From NCBI RefSeq assembly GCF_001010285.1, contig NZ_CP011104.1, positions 1,240,001 to 1,304,000 on the forward strand: a stretch of 64,000 bases of DNA. The letters run 5' to 3'. The DNA comes from Photorhabdus thracensis (GTDB taxonomy: Bacteria; Pseudomonadota; Gammaproteobacteria; Enterobacterales; Enterobacteriaceae). Made by a program: the position numbers and the translations under genes. Position 1 is the stretch's first letter. The number at the start of each line of letters is the position of its first letter. Below the pieces are notes generated by a model that worked only from the letters and a program-made list of their open reading frames with translations, was not told the DNA's origin and did no database searches. This document shows, in pieces, positions 27,384-38,063 of this stretch.

Positions 27384-28502
27384 TTATTTGGTTAAATCAT
27401 CAAAAAATTTCTTCACACCATCGAAGAAGCTTTTAGAACGTGGGCTGTTGTTTTCGCCACTAGTACCACCTAAAGACTCTCCCAATTCACGTAATAATTC
27501 TTTCTGTTTCTCGTTCAATTTAACCGGAGTTTCTACTACCACCCGACACAGTAAATCACCCTGAACGCCACCACGGACAGATTTAACACCTTTGCCTTTC
27601 ATGCGGAACATTTTACCTGTCTGGGTTTCAGCAGGTATTTTCAGTTTCACACGGCCATCAAGGGTTGGGACTTCGATTTCGCCACCCAATGCCGCCATTG
27701 CAAAGTTAACTGGCACTTCACAATAGAGATTATTTTCTTCACGCTCGAAAATATGGTGCTTTTTCACCTGTACCTGAACATACAAATCACCTGCCGGTGC
27801 GCCCTTACCGCCAGCTTCACCTTCACCACTCAGGCGAATACGGTCACCGGTATCCACACCTGCCGGGATCTTAACAGACAGTGTTTTATATTTTTCAACA
27901 CGCCCATGACCATGACACTTGTTACAAGAATCTTTAATGATCTGACCACGACCATGACAATGTGGGCAAGGTTGCTGAACGGTGAAGAAACCCTGACGCA
28001 TATGAACCTGACCAGAACCCTGACAGGTTGAACAGGTGACAGGGCTGGTACCGGCTTTAGCACCACTGCCATGACAGGCATCACAGGTTTCCAGTGTCGG
28101 GATACGGATCTCTTTGGTCACACCACGAACCGCTTCTTCCAGTGTCAGTTCCATGCTGTAACGCAAATCTGCACCGCGGCTTGGACGCTGCTGACGACGA
28201 CCACCACCGAAGATATCACCGAAAACGTCACCAAAGATATCACTGAAATCAGCACCGCCACCGCCCATGCCACCTTGCTCAAAAGCAGCATGACCATATT
28301 GGTCATAAGCAGCCCGTTTCTGATCGTCAGTCAGAATTTCATAGGCTTCTTTAACTTCTTTGAATTTGCCTTCCGCGTCTTTATCGCCCTGATTACGATC
28401 AGGATGATATTTCATTGCCAGCCGTTTATAGGCTTTTTTAATCTCTTTTTCGTCGGCTGTTTTGGAGACCCCCAAAACTTCGTAACAATCTCTTTTTGCC
28501 AT
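27384..28502 (-). CDS. dnaJ: Chaperone protein DnaJ
   Basis: This 372-residue Hsp40 has the J domain at residues 1-70 with the HPD tripeptide ([10 protein letters not shown]), a G/F linker, four CxxCxGxG zinc-finger repeats ([42 protein letters not shown]) and a C-terminal client-binding domain. It delivers clients to DnaK and stimulates its ATPase. It follows dnaK by 108 bp. That gap holds a 9-bp inverted repeat at 28528-28559, likely an RNA hairpin that tunes the DnaK:DnaJ ratio or mRNA stability. Confidence 0.98.
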   Translation of the reverse strand: MAKRDCYEVLGVSKTADEKEIKKAYKRLAMKYHPDRNQGDKDAEGKFKEVKEAYEILTDDQKRAAYDQYGHAAFEQGGMGGGGADFSDIFGDVFGDIFGGGRRQQRPSRGADLRYSMELTLEEAVRGVTKEIRIPTLETCDACHGSGAKAGTSPVTCSTCQGSGQVHMRQGFFTVQQPCPHCHGRGQIIKDSCNKCHGHGRVEKYKTLSVKIPAGVDTGDRIRLSGEGEAGGKGAPAGDLYVQVQVKKHHIFEREENNLYCEVPVNFAMAALGGEIEVPTLDGRVKLKIPAETQTGKMFRMKGKGVKSVRGGVQGDLLCRVVVETPVKLNEKQKELLRELGESLGGTSGENNSPRSKSFFDGVKKFFDDLTK

Positions 28503-28610
28503 CTCTTATTTTACCCTTAACATGCGCGCACGGGCGCAGAGTTCCCTCAACGCCCGTGCCGGTTAATCAGCAACAGTTGTCATCACTGTTACTGCGCCCG
28601 CTAAGGGCAA

Positions 28611-30518
28611 TTATTTTTTGTCTTTAACTTCTTCGAATTCAGCATCTACAACGTTGTCATCTTTTTTCGCGCTGTCACCCGCGTCTGCTGCACCAGCCTG
28701 AGCCTGCTGTTGAGCAATTTCCAACAGTTTAGCGGAAGCCTGAACCAGAGCCTGAATTTTCGCTTCGATATCAGCTTTGTCTTCGCCTTTAACCGCAGTT
28801 TCCAATGCAGTTACCGCGCTTTCAATAGCTGTTTTATCTTCTGCTGGCAGCTTGTCACCCGCTTCCTCTACTTGTTTACGAGTACCATGAACAAGTTGAT
28901 CTGCCTGGTTACGCGTCTGTACCAACTCTTCAAACTTACGATCAGATTCAGCGTTAGCTTCTGCATCACGAACCATCTGTTGAATCTCTTCCTCATTCAA
29001 ACCAGAAGAGGCCTTGATAGTGATCTGTTGTTCACGGCCGCTGTTTTTATCTTTAGCAGATACGTGCAGAATACCGTCGGCATCAATGTCAAAAGTGACT
29101 TCGATCTGAGGCATACCACGAGGTGCCGGCTGAATACCATCCAGATTGAACTGACCCAAAGATTTGTTATCGCTGGAACGTTTACGTTCACCCTGCAACA
29201 CATGGATAGTTACCGCAGACTGGTTATCTTCTGCCGTAGAGAACACCTGGCTGTGTTTAGTTGGGATAGTGGTGTTTTTCGTAATGAGGGAAGTCATCAC
29301 GCCGCCCATCGTTTCGATACCCAGAGACAGAGGCGTTACGTCCAGAAGCAATACGTCTTTCACATCACCAGCCAGAACACCGCCCTGTACCGCAGCACCC
29401 ATCGCTACCGCTTCATCAGGGTTCACATCTTTACGTGGTTCTTTACCGAAGAAGTCAGCAACCACTTTCTGCACCATTGGCATACGGGTCTGACCACCCA
29501 CCAGAATCACATCTTGCACATCAGAAACAGACAGACCAGCATCTTGCAATGCAACCCGTACAGGCTCCATAGAGCGCTTAATCAGGTCTTCTACCAGTGA
29601 TTCCAGTTTCGCACGGGTCACTTTGATGTTCATGTGCTTAGGACCCGTAGCATCCGCAGTGATGTACGGCAGGTTAACATCAGTCTGCTGTGCAGAGGAA
29701 AGCTCAATTTTTGCTTTTTCCGCCGCTTCTTTCAGACGTTGCATTGCCAATGGATCATTACGCAGATCAATCCCCTGATCTTTCTTAAATTCGTCAACCA
29801 GATAGTTGATCATACGGCTGTCGAAGTCTTCACCACCCAAGTGAGTATCACCGTTGGTTGCAAGAACTTCATAGGTTTTTTCGCCATCAACTTCATCAAT
29901 TTCGATAATAGAAATATCGAAAGTACCACCACCAAGGTCATAAACCGCGATAGTACGGTTACCCACTTCTCTGTCCAAGCCGTAAGCCAGTGCAGCCGCG
30001 GTTGGTTCGTTGATAATACGTTTTACTTCCAAACCTGCGATACGGCCTGCGTCTTTTGTTGCCTGACGTTGAGCATCGTTGAAATAGGCAGGCACAGTGA
30101 TGACTGCTTCAGTTACCGGCTCACCTAGGTAGTCTTCAGCTGTTTTCTTCATTTTCTTCAGAACTTCAGCGGAAACCTGAGGAGGAGCCATTTTCTGGTC
30201 TTTCACTTCCAGCCATGCGTCACCGTTATCTGCCGCAATGATTTTATATGGCATGATAGCTACGTCACGTTGTGCTTCTTCGTCCTGGAAACGACGACCA
30301 ATCAGACGTTTAATAGCAAACAGCGTATTTTGCGGGTTAGTAACAGCCTGACGTTTAGCCGGTTGACCAACCAGAGTTTCACCATCCTGGGTATATGCAA
30401 TAATGGAAGGAGTTGTACGATCACCTTCGCTGTTTTCCAGTACACGAGCTGTCGTGCCATCCATAATAGCTACACAAGAGTTGGTAGTTCCCAGGTCGAT
30501 ACCAATAATTTTACCCAT
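28611..30518 (-). CDS. dnaK: Chaperone protein DnaK (Hsp70)
   Basis: This 635-residue ATP-driven chaperone has the three Hsp70 signatures: [13 protein letters not shown] at the start, [15 protein letters not shown] near 195 and [14 protein letters not shown] near 337, plus the [14 protein letters not shown] linker/substrate domain entry. The C terminus ends with the acidic EEVKDKK tail that binds partners. It is the first gene of dnaKJ and is transcribed from a heat-shock-type promoter upstream. Confidence 0.98.
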   Translation of the reverse strand: MGKIIGIDLGTTNSCVAIMDGTTARVLENSEGDRTTPSIIAYTQDGETLVGQPAKRQAVTNPQNTLFAIKRLIGRRFQDEEAQRDVAIMPYKIIAADNGDAWLEVKDQKMAPPQVSAEVLKKMKKTAEDYLGEPVTEAVITVPAYFNDAQRQATKDAGRIAGLEVKRIINEPTAAALAYGLDREVGNRTIAVYDLGGGTFDISIIEIDEVDGEKTYEVLATNGDTHLGGEDFDSRMINYLVDEFKKDQGIDLRNDPLAMQRLKEAAEKAKIELSSAQQTDVNLPYITADATGPKHMNIKVTRAKLESLVEDLIKRSMEPVRVALQDAGLSVSDVQDVILVGGQTRMPMVQKVVADFFGKEPRKDVNPDEAVAMGAAVQGGVLAGDVKDVLLLDVTPLSLGIETMGGVMTSLITKNTTIPTKHSQVFSTAEDNQSAVTIHVLQGERKRSSDNKSLGQFNLDGIQPAPRGMPQIEVTFDIDADGILHVSAKDKNSGREQQITIKASSGLNEEEIQQMVRDAEANAESDRKFEELVQTRNQADQLVHGTRKQVEEAGDKLPAEDKTAIESAVTALETAVKGEDKADIEAKIQALVQASAKLLEIAQQQAQAGAADAGDSAKKDDNVVDAEFEEVKDKK

Positions 30519-30683
30519 CTAAACGCCTCCACAAGAAATTCGTAATCAGTCAAGTTGCTAATCAATATGAGGATGGTTATCTGCTTTTCAACGGCACCTA
30601 TTTTTATTGCCTCTATGCAATTCCTCACTTTTGCTTATATACATCAGCTGTATAGGACAGCGATTAGCAACTGCGGTTGATTA

Positions 30684-30716
30684 TAAGATGGGGCCGTTAA
30701 AACCATCATCAAGGGG
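30684..30716 (-). promoter_or_regulatory. dnaK heat-shock (sigma-32) promoter
   Basis: On the minus strand CCCTTGATG and CCCCATCTTA are 13 bp apart. These match the sigma-32 -35 (CTTGAA-like) and -10 (CCCCAT) elements and closely follow the E. coli dnaK P1 arrangement. The 30519-30833 interval is the dnaK/satP divergent spacer and holds no other gene. Confidence 0.88.
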
Positions 30717-30833
30717 GGAAGTGAAAAAAAACCTTTTTATTATTTCACAGGTCATTGTTTCCTTGCTGACAGATCATTATGATTCGCCCCCTTTGCTATT
30801 TATTACTTTCTACACGATTTTTTCAGAGGACTT

Positions 30834-31406
30834 ATGAGCACTAATCAGTTGGCAAATCCCGGCCCTTTAGGGTTGATGGGTTTCGGCATGACAACCATTC
30901 TGCTTAACCTGCACAACGCAGGTTTCTTTCCACTGGCATCAGTTATCCTGAGCATGGGCATTTTTTATGGTGGTCTGGCCCAAATACTGGCGGGGCTTTT
31001 TGAATATAAGAAAGGCAATACTTTTGCCGCAACGGCTTTCACCTCTTATGGGCTGTTTTGGCTCAGTCTGGTCGGGTTATTGTTTCTGCCAAAAATAGGA
31101 CTGGCAGAAACCACCAGCAGTCAGTATTTGGCGGTATACCTTGGTTTGTGGGGTGTTTTTACTCTGTTTATGTTCTTTGGCACCTTCAAAACTAACCGCG
31201 TACTCCAGTTTATCTTTGGTGGCCTGACACTGTTATTCGCTTTGTTAACCATTGGCAACTTTACCGGAAACACTGCCCTTCTGACGATTGCCGGTTATGA
31301 AGGAATAATTTGTGGCGCCACCGCATTTTATCTGGCAATGGCGGAAGTACTGAATGAACAGTATGGCCGCACTATTCTGCCTATCGGCGAGATAAAACAG
31401 TCATAA
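30834..31406 (+). CDS. satP: Acetate/succinate transporter SatP (YaaH)
   Basis: This 190-residue GPR1/FUN34/YaaH-family protein has six membrane spans. The family signature NPGPLGLMGFGMTTILLNLHNAG (here at residues 8-30) and the GGLAQILAGLFEYKKGN block are intact. It carries acetate and succinate across the inner membrane. Divergence from dnaK is the same as in E. coli. An AGAGGA ribosome site sits six bases before the ATG. Confidence 0.95.
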   Translation: MSTNQLANPGPLGLMGFGMTTILLNLHNAGFFPLASVILSMGIFYGGLAQILAGLFEYKKGNTFAATAFTSYGLFWLSLVGLLFLPKIGLAETTSSQYLAVYLGLWGVFTLFMFFGTFKTNRVLQFIFGGLTLLFALLTIGNFTGNTALLTIAGYEGIICGATAFYLAMAEVLNEQYGRTILPIGEIKQS

Positions 31407-31539
31407 ATCGCAGGTTGGAAGCGGGAAGGTTCTTCCATTCCTGCTTTCAGTCCAGTAGAGCGTATTGCCATCTTAAAGCACCTGCCATTTCATTACCTAT
31501 AGGAGAATGTAATGGGTTACAACGCGGGTTAAAAGGCGT

Positions 31540-31835
31540 GATAACCCGCAGTGGATTCAATAAAGTAGCGGTGGCTCTGGCAAATAAAAATGCTCGAATT
31601 GCGTGGGCTCTGGTTAATCAACTGTCGCTTTATGAACTACGATGAGTTATCAGTATGATGTCAATATGTAATAGAAGTCCATAAGTTGATGTACTGACAG
31701 GTAAAACCGACTCTCTGTGAACCTGGTAAATAGCCCAGTCTATCGAGACTGTTGAAATAATGAGGGCAGAGAGTGCGGATTTTCATCCGGGTTCATTGAA
31801 GCCGGATATATGTTTGCGACTACGTTGTCAGAAAA
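31540..31835 (+). pseudogene. IS110-family transposase remnant
   Basis: The reading NKVAVALANKNARIAWALVNQ (31559-31621) matches the C-terminal tail of IS110-family transposases. Nothing upstream continues it: satP ends 150 bp before. The following 200 bp is non-coding sequence that would fit the element's 3' flank. This is a scrap, not a mobile unit. The remaining stretch to about 32040 is AT-rich without a gene. Confidence 0.55.
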
Positions 31836-32145
31836 TTTTATTCACCCACTTGAATTGAGTCGGTGTCCATATAAACTATTTATTACTTTTTAACGAAAAA
31901 ACTATTGTGAATTTAATTTATTATTTAATAATTCTTTTAAGGTGGTAAATTTATTTACTGATAAAATTTATTTTATTAAATAACCTTTCATAATAGTGCT
32001 ACAGTTTGTTCGCTTGATTGATATTTGAACAATTGAAGCTTGATACTCGGTAGGCCGCACCAATTCATGCTTCTACTATGAAGAGCTCTCAGCCCTTGCG
32101 GCACAAGGCATTATGTAATGACCTACAATTTTGAATTCTTAATTT

Positions 32146-32391
32146 AGCACAGCGAGTTGCAATGTTGGTGATTTCTTGCAGCACTGCTTAGTTGCCGAAG
32201 GAATATTAGATGTTGCCATAGAGCCAATTGTAGCTCCTTAGGATGTAGCGGCACTCGTCCCAATCGTCGAAGAAGCTGGTGGAATATGCACCGACCTAAT
32301 GGGTCAATCTGTTCTAACGAACAAAGGAGTGGGAATCGTGTCCACCAGTCAGACTCTGCACAAACATGTAATTGATATATTTGGAGAGTAA
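32146..32391 (+). pseudogene. Inositol monophosphatase / histidinol-phosphatase-like gene, decayed
   Basis: In one frame the DNA reads GDFLQHCLVAEGILDVAIEP, then IVAP, a TAG stop at about 32239, then DVAALVPIVEEAGGICTDLMG and a tail to TAA. This is the C-terminal half of an inositol-monophosphatase-family phosphatase (metal Asp in the P-x-D-V-A-A block). The conserved Trp of the family's PWDVAA is the position that has become the stop. No N-terminal half is present. The stop is directly followed by the ATG of the acetyltransferase gene, so the two were one operon. Confidence 0.75.
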
Positions 32392-32991
32392 ATGAACATG
32401 ATCGTCCGGGAATCTAAAGAAATATCAGAAATACAATTGGTGCGTTGTGTACAGACGCTGACACGCGCTTTCGATGGATACTCCTTAATGCGGCATTTCC
32501 TCGCTGAAGATGATCACCAGCAACGAGTACGGCGCTATCAAGAGACTTTTCTTAGAAAGGTAGGTATGACAGTAGGTCACGTATGGGCTGCCGATGATGG
32601 AGCCGCTGTATCAATATGGACGGCACCCGATATTGAAGACGCAGAGGCAACTTTTGTTCCTCTATCTATCGAATTCGGAAAAATAGCAGGAAAGAGAGAA
32701 AAGGTAATGCGGGCGTCTGAATCTATCATGGCTAAAGAACGACCCAATTTTCCATGCTGGTTCCTAGGTGCAGTAGCAGTGGATCCAGATTACCAGGGGA
32801 AAGGGTTAGGCCGTGCTGTTATTGAACCCGGCCTTGAGAGAGCCGAGCGTGAGGGATTCCCTGTATTTCTTGAAACTTCCGATGACAAAAACGTAAAGAT
32901 CTATGAGCGTTTGGGATTCGAGGTGACAGCAGCATACCAACTCCCCTTTGGGGGTCCTATGACGTATGCGATGATAAAGCGGGGGATATAG
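32392..32991 (+). CDS. GNAT N-acetyltransferase, puromycin-acetyltransferase-like
   Basis: This 199-residue protein has a complete GNAT fold. The acetyl-CoA loop is YQGKGLGRAVIEPGL near residue 136, preceded by WFLGAVAVDPD and followed by FLETSDDKNVKIYERLGFEV and LPFGGPMTYAMIKR. This C-terminal pattern is close to the group that includes puromycin N-acetyltransferase, so self-protection against, or tailoring of, an amine-bearing small molecule is plausible. It starts one base after the phosphatase remnant stop (TAAATG) and lies just before the CHAT-like gene. GC content is a little higher than the AT-rich flank. Confidence 0.8.
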   Translation: MNMIVRESKEISEIQLVRCVQTLTRAFDGYSLMRHFLAEDDHQQRVRRYQETFLRKVGMTVGHVWAADDGAAVSIWTAPDIEDAEATFVPLSIEFGKIAGKREKVMRASESIMAKERPNFPCWFLGAVAVDPDYQGKGLGRAVIEPGLERAEREGFPVFLETSDDKNVKIYERLGFEVTAAYQLPFGGPMTYAMIKRGI

Positions 32992-33057
32992 CAATGACCT
33001 CGCTTGTCATTCTATGTCATTCTGAGGAACGATATCTTGTTCGCTGAAGATGCTCCT

Positions 33058-34329
33058 ATGGCCACACCAACCAACTTTAACATAAACCTCAATGAGCCAT
33101 GCGGATGGCACAACACTGAGAAGTTAACAGTTGCGTATCTGTCCTGCGATCAATCTGCCTTAGTTCTTGCGAAGGGTTTTCAAAGTCTACGATCTGCTTC
33201 TATGCGCAGCTTCGCGTCCTGGGACGAAATAGCAAAATGGCGTAACAATCATTTAGCTACACACGATCATCTCGTGGTAGTTTCTATTGATAAAAAAGCA
33301 TCAATGAAAGATTTGTCATTACTCAACGACTTAACTGGATTCATTGTTGCAAGTTCTTTAGAACTAGGGACATTTATCCTCGCGAAGACAGTTGCTTATA
33401 GTTGTATGCAAGAAGGTGAAGATATCTGCTTTGCCCCCGTTCATAATGGCACAGAAATGCGTCAGGCTGCTGGGCAGAAGATTTTACCTGCAGATAGTGA
33501 AGAACTCACCAATTGGTCTGATTTTATCTGTGGAACTGAAACTATTGTGAGTGTTATCGGACACACCAGCGAAGATTACATTCGCCTCAGCAGTAATGAA
33601 CTTATTTGTGGACGAATAACTGTTCAGTCACCTTCTGTATGTGGGAAACGACTACCGACTTGCATGGTAAACAACGATTGTTTTCTTCCCGATTTGAAGC
33701 GGTTAACCGCCAATGTAATACCAGGGCGTGTCTTTTTCGCCAACGCATGCCTTACACTTAAGGTCGGTAAAGATGGGATATTCGATGGAGATGACTCGTA
33801 TACAATCTCGCAGAGATTCCTAGAGGGTAATGCAGCAGTGTATGTTGCAAGTCCTTTTCTAAAGGATGGTCGTATCGAAGAGAATTTGGTGTTTCACGGA
33901 CTTATGGGAGCAGGGATGACCGTAGGCCAGACCGTTCGGGAATTAAACAGAGTTCTTCCTGCTTGGGGATTGGAAGTGGGCAAGGTCATGATTCTGGGAG
34001 ACCCAAGCCTTAAAACCAGCTCTAAAAGTGCTCCTGAAAGCATAACCGGATACAAAAAAGGCCTAGTATTCGGAATACGAGATCAGGCCTCCAATCTATC
34101 CGACGAATTGTGTTACCTAAACGGCGCGCCAAAAAGGGCGTCAGTTGCTGGGTTCATTCTGAGCTCAAGTATTTCTGGAAGCCCTTGTGCTATCCTTGAT
34201 TGCAATGTTAACCATCTTAACTTCAGTGAACTGACAATTGCAAAGCGAGAGCAATCACCAGAGCAGGTATTATCTTCGATCAGAAAACTTAACATAGCTT
34301 TTGGCGGGGTAGCCAAGTGTGATATTTAG
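33058..34329 (+). CDS. CHAT/caspase-fold peptidase-like protein
   Basis: This protein of about 423 residues has the landmarks of a caspase-like CHAT domain in its second half. They are a candidate catalytic His in VSVIGHTSEDYIRLSS; a candidate Cys in RVFFANACLTLKVG; then FLEGNAAVYVASPFLKDGRI; then GLMGAGMTVGQTVRELNR and ILGDPSLK. The C-terminal 100 residues are unassigned. The start is uncertain: a TTG at 33037 has an ideal GAGGA site, and an out-of-frame ATG at 32994 reads MTSLVILCHSEERYLVR before a stop, which might mean a frameshifted N terminus. It probably shares a transcript with the GNAT gene. Confidence 0.65.
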   Translation: MATPTNFNINLNEPCGWHNTEKLTVAYLSCDQSALVLAKGFQSLRSASMRSFASWDEIAKWRNNHLATHDHLVVVSIDKKASMKDLSLLNDLTGFIVASSLELGTFILAKTVAYSCMQEGEDICFAPVHNGTEMRQAAGQKILPADSEELTNWSDFICGTETIVSVIGHTSEDYIRLSSNELICGRITVQSPSVCGKRLPTCMVNNDCFLPDLKRLTANVIPGRVFFANACLTLKVGKDGIFDGDDSYTISQRFLEGNAAVYVASPFLKDGRIEENLVFHGLMGAGMTVGQTVRELNRVLPAWGLEVGKVMILGDPSLKTSSKSAPESITGYKKGLVFGIRDQASNLSDELCYLNGAPKRASVAGFILSSSISGSPCAILDCNVNHLNFSELTIAKREQSPEQVLSSIRKLNIAFGGVAKCDI

Positions 34330-34385
34330 TAGTGTGTGAGATCTCTGACTTCGACCTGACAGAGCATTTTTAAGCCTTCATTTTC

Positions 34386-35022
34386 TCAACAAGGGTCTCA
34401 TACAGCCTTAATCTGAAAGAAATCGAGTCGCACTGGACTGATGTGCTTCGTCTGGCCACGTCGATCAGACAAGGGACAGTTACTGCATCCCTGATGCAGA
34501 AGAAGCTGGCCAACTATCCAAAGCAGAATGGCCTGGCAAAGGCATTGAGGGAAATCGGCAGAATAGAAAGAACATTATTCATGCTGGACTGGTTTCGCGA
34601 TCCGGCGCTACACCGCCGGGTGCAAGCTGGCCTGAATAAAGGTGAGGCCCGAAATGCGCTTGCCCGTGCTGTCTTTATGCATAGGCTGGACGGAAATCAG
34701 GGACAGGGGACTGGAAAATCAGAGTTACCATGCCAGTGGGCTGACGTTGCTCACTGCTGCGATCACACTGTGGAATACGGTCTACATGGAAAGAACTGTC
34801 GATTCCCTGAAGCGCAAAGGTATCGAGATCAATGATCAACTGTTATCCCATCTTTCTCCGTTAGGTTGGGAGCATATCAATCTGACAGGCGATTATATCT
34901 GGCAAAGCAATCGTAAACCTGCGTCAGGGAAGTTCCGTCGTCTACGTCCGGCCAAGGTCGAAAAGTACAAAAAAACAGGCTTAACGTACAATAATTTCCG
35001 CTCTCCAAGCCGACCTCTATAG
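34386..35022 (+). pseudogene. Tn3-family transposase C-terminal remnant, frameshifted
   Basis: Two overlapping frames together give the end of a Tn3-type TnpA. The first has [34 protein letters not shown] and [18 protein letters not shown]; after a frame change near 34710 the second has [18 protein letters not shown] and [17 protein letters not shown]. The N-terminal two thirds are missing and no terminal repeats are visible. The stop of the second frame overlaps the end of galK by six bases, so the deletion edge touches the gal operon. Confidence 0.85.
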
Positions 35023-36180
35023 GGTTTCAACCAGACTCGCACCATCCGTAGCCTGACACACATAAATGGTTTCTTTCAGACCTGTCGATGCAAAATAGTG
35101 CTGTTCTACCGCGGCCTTAACAGCATCAACCCACGCTTGTGGCACTAAAGCAACCACACAACCGCCAAATCCCCCTCCTGTCATTCTTACCCCACCCTGT
35201 TTACCGATAACTTGCTTCACAATATCAACCAAGATATCAATTTCAAATACAGTAATTTCAAAGTCATCACGCATTGACTGATGTGATTGTGTCATGAGTT
35301 CTGCTATTAATGGCATATCACCTCCTGCCATTAACGCTTTTGCTGCCAAAAGTGTACGCTCATTTTCTGTGATCACATGGCGTGCACGTTTAGCGACTAC
35401 CCCATCAAGCTCAGAAATACGCTTTTCAAACTCATCTATTGTCACATCACGCAAAGCTTTAACACCAAATAATGCCGCTGCTTGCTCACATTGAGTCCGG
35501 CGAATATTGTATTCACTGCCAACCAATTCCCGTTTCTTATTCGAGTTAATAATAATAACTGCTATATCTTTTGGCATAGACACAGCCTGAATAGTTAAAT
35601 ATCGGCAATCAATTAATAACGCATAATTATTTTTCCCTTCTGCTGAAATTAATTGATCCATAATGCCGCAATGACAGCCCACAAATTCATTTTCTGCTTG
35701 CTGTCCATTTAACGCAATTTCTGTTTGACTAATGGTTAAGTGGTAAAGGGTTTTAAATGTTTGACCAATAGCCGTTTCCAATGCGGCCGATGAGCTTAAT
35801 CCCGCGCCCTGCGGTATATTTCCAGTCACTACAATATCTGCCCCTTTAAATGCATACCCACGACGGAGCAGATACTTCACAACCCCTCGAATATAATTCA
35901 CCCACATTTTACTTTCGTGAAATATAATAGGTTGACTGATATCAAATTCATCTAATTGATTACCATAATCAACTGAAACAATACGAATAATATTGTCCTG
36001 CCGTTTCGCCGCAGCAACCACAACTTGGTAATTAATAGCACATGGTAATACGAAGCCATCATTATAATCAGTATGTTCTCCAATCAAATTAACCCGACCT
36101 GGCGCTTGAATAATATGCGTCGGTGTATAATGGAATACTGAATTAAAAATATCTTTAGCGCAATTAATTAAAGTTTTCAT
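35017..36180 (-). CDS. galK: Galactokinase
   Basis: This 387-residue GHMP kinase phosphorylates galactose to galactose-1-phosphate. The galactokinase signature [19 protein letters not shown] is at residues 28-46, the ATP loop [16 protein letters not shown] near 120 and the third motif [14 protein letters not shown] near 340. The start is the ATG at 36180; a GTG one codon upstream is less likely. It lies 66 bp after galT. Neither galE nor galM is adjacent, unlike E. coli. Confidence 0.96.
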   Translation of the reverse strand: MKTLINCAKDIFNSVFHYTPTHIIQAPGRVNLIGEHTDYNDGFVLPCAINYQVVVAAAKRQDNIIRIVSVDYGNQLDEFDISQPIIFHESKMWVNYIRGVVKYLLRRGYAFKGADIVVTGNIPQGAGLSSSAALETAIGQTFKTLYHLTISQTEIALNGQQAENEFVGCHCGIMDQLISAEGKNNYALLIDCRYLTIQAVSMPKDIAVIIINSNKKRELVGSEYNIRRTQCEQAAALFGVKALRDVTIDEFEKRISELDGVVAKRARHVITENERTLLAAKALMAGGDMPLIAELMTQSHQSMRDDFEITVFEIDILVDIVKQVIGKQGGVRMTGGGFGGCVVALVPQAWVDAVKAAVEQHYFASTGLKETIYVCQATDGASLVETL

Positions 36181-36246
36181 CACGTTATTCTCAAATATAG
36201 CGTTAACCGCACGATACTTTCAATGAAATATCGCCACCGGGTATAA

Positions 36247-37302
36247 TCACTTTTGCTCTTTATAATGCACATCACCCAAAGCACGCAGAATTTGAGCTGC
36301 TTGCTCTGCGGTTAAATCACGCTGCGTTTCAGCAAACATTTCATAGCCCACCATGAATTTTCGCACGGTAGCAGACCGCAATAATGGCGGATAGAAAAGT
36401 GCGTGTAATTGCCAATGTTCAATATCTGTATCTTGTTCAAAAAACGGGGCAAAATGCCAGCCCATAGAATAAGGAAAAGAACTTTGAAATAAATTGTCAT
36501 AACGACTGGTGAGCTTTTTAAGTGCGACCGCTAAATCACCCCGTTGTTCATCTGTTAATTCATTCATACGACGAACATGAACTTTAGGTAACAACATGGT
36601 TTCATAGGGCCATGCTGCCCAATAAGGCACAACCGCTAACCAATGCATGGTATTAACCACGACTCGCTCACCATCAGCTAATTCAGCCTGAGCATAATCC
36701 ACCAGTAAGTTAGAATTATGTTCCTGGTAATAGGCTCGCAACTGTTTATCTTTACGCTCAATTTCATTTGGCAAAAAACTATTTGCCCAGATTTGCCCAT
36801 GCGGGTGAGGCTGAGAACACCCCATTGTTTCTCCCTTATTCTCAAATAATTGCACCCAGAGATACTCTTTACCCAATATTTCAATTTGTTCATTCCAGGT
36901 CTCAATTAATTGACGAATTTGTTCAACAGACAATTCAGGCAATGTTTTACCATGATCAGGAGAAAAACAGATCACTCGGCTTAATCCCCGTACTCCTTGC
37001 GTTTTAAATAGAGGGTGATGCGATTGTGGTACATCAGGCGAATCTGGTATTAAAGCCGAAAAATCATTATTGAAAACAAACGTTGCTTGATAAGCAGGAT
37101 TTTGCTCACCGGAAATACGCACGTTTGATGGACAAAGGAAACATTGCTCATCATAGTTTGGGATATCGTCTATTAATGACGGCTCATCTTGCCCACTCCA
37201 CGGCCGCTTCACCCGATGGGGAGAGACCAAAACCCATTGTCCGGTTAGAGGATTATAACGACGATGGGGATGTTCAACAGGATTAAATTCAATCTTAGAC
37301 AT
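36247..37302 (-). CDS. galT: Galactose-1-phosphate uridylyltransferase
   Basis: This 351-residue enzyme exchanges UMP between UDP-glucose and galactose-1-phosphate in the Leloir pathway. The opening [20 protein letters not shown] and the active-site HPHGQIWA (nucleophilic His) are intact. Cys residues of the structural metal site are at CFLCPS. I chose the ATG at 37302, which gives the family N terminus; an earlier ATG at 37338 would add 12 residues. It is the first gene of a galTK operon. Confidence 0.96.
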   Translation of the reverse strand: MSKIEFNPVEHPHRRYNPLTGQWVLVSPHRVKRPWSGQDEPSLIDDIPNYDEQCFLCPSNVRISGEQNPAYQATFVFNNDFSALIPDSPDVPQSHHPLFKTQGVRGLSRVICFSPDHGKTLPELSVEQIRQLIETWNEQIEILGKEYLWVQLFENKGETMGCSQPHPHGQIWANSFLPNEIERKDKQLRAYYQEHNSNLLVDYAQAELADGERVVVNTMHWLAVVPYWAAWPYETMLLPKVHVRRMNELTDEQRGDLAVALKKLTSRYDNLFQSSFPYSMGWHFAPFFEQDTDIEHWQLHALFYPPLLRSATVRKFMVGYEMFAETQRDLTAEQAAQILRALGDVHYKEQK

Positions 37303-37491
37303 AACAGTCTCGACTTTATTTATATTTTCCAACATCATTTGTGAAAATATTTGTTAATACTTGGACTGACCGCAGTGTAACAATGGGCCTCAATACCAAT
37401 CTGAGATATCAATCACGCATACGAATAAAAGCAAGTATCAAGAGTTGTATTTAATGATGACCTTGTGACTCTAAATTGCATCCCAACCAAA

Positions 37492-37507
37492 TGGTAACGT
37501 TTACAAT
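37492..37507. promoter_or_regulatory. GalR/GalS-type operator upstream of galTK
   Basis: ATGGTAACGTTTACAA fits the 16-bp GalR/GalS consensus (GTGKAANCGNTTMCAC) at all but three fixed positions. It lies 190 bp upstream of galT. The adjoining TGTGACTCTAAATTGC is at best half a CRP site. The rest of 37303-37664 has no gene. Confidence 0.6.
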
Positions 37508-37599
37508 ACAATAACAAATAAACCCATCATTTCTTCTTTGTCAAATCCTCTTTGGTAGCACAATGACCAATGATGCCCTGTAAATCATATTAGTGGCAC

Positions 37600-37664
37600 G
37601 ACTTATAGGAAAGCGTGACTCATAGTCCGTGGTTTGATAAGTAACATCGTTCGATACTTATCGG
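37600..37664 (+). promoter_or_regulatory. C-box operators and promoter of the first C-protein gene
   Basis: GACTCATAGTC (37617-37627) followed by CCGTGG matches the operator of restriction-modification controller proteins (GACTnATAGTC-CCGTG). A degenerate copy GACTTATAGGA lies 17 bp upstream. Next comes the inverted repeat GATAAGT / ACTTATC reaching to the start codon. No ribosome site is seen, so the transcript may be leaderless, as is common for C genes. Confidence 0.8.
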
Positions 37665-37892
37665 ATGAAAAAGCCTAATACAATAAAATCAATTTTTGGA
37701 CAAAGAGTTAGATATATCAGAGTAACATCTGGTATGTCTCAGGAAGCTTTTGCTGATAAATGTGGGCTTGATCGTACTTATATCAGCGGTATTGAACGTG
37801 GAGTCAGGAATCCCACGCTTGAAGTTATCAATGTCATCGCAAATGGTTTGCAGATCGAGTTGAAAGATCTGTTTGATTTTAGTGCGGAATAA
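37665..37892 (+). CDS. Controller (C) protein-like XRE regulator, copy 1
   Basis: This 75-residue protein is a single helix-turn-helix domain: [36 protein letters not shown], then RNPTLEVINVIANGL. Sequence and size match C proteins that time expression of restriction-modification systems by binding C-boxes as dimers and activating then repressing their own gene. The upstream C-boxes support this. No methylase or endonuclease gene lies nearby on either side. It is a close paralogue of the protein at 38422 and probably arose by duplication of gene plus operator. Confidence 0.85.
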   Translation: MKKPNTIKSIFGQRVRYIRVTSGMSQEAFADKCGLDRTYISGIERGVRNPTLEVINVIANGLQIELKDLFDFSAE

Positions 37893-38063
37893 AAGAGTTA
37901 ACTGGTTTTATTCTCACATCATTTTATTACCTTTTTGTTTCATCATTTCCTTCTGGAAGATTTTATTTTTTTGACATATTCATCATTATCTCAACGAGTG
38001 ACATAAAACATGTTGAAGTAGCTCATCTCGTTGATGAGCTACGCCATTTTGCTCTACAGCCAC

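Noticed and set aside
28710-29600. 296-codon frame opposite dnaK
   Set aside because: Antisense shadow of dnaK with no ribosome site or family resemblance.
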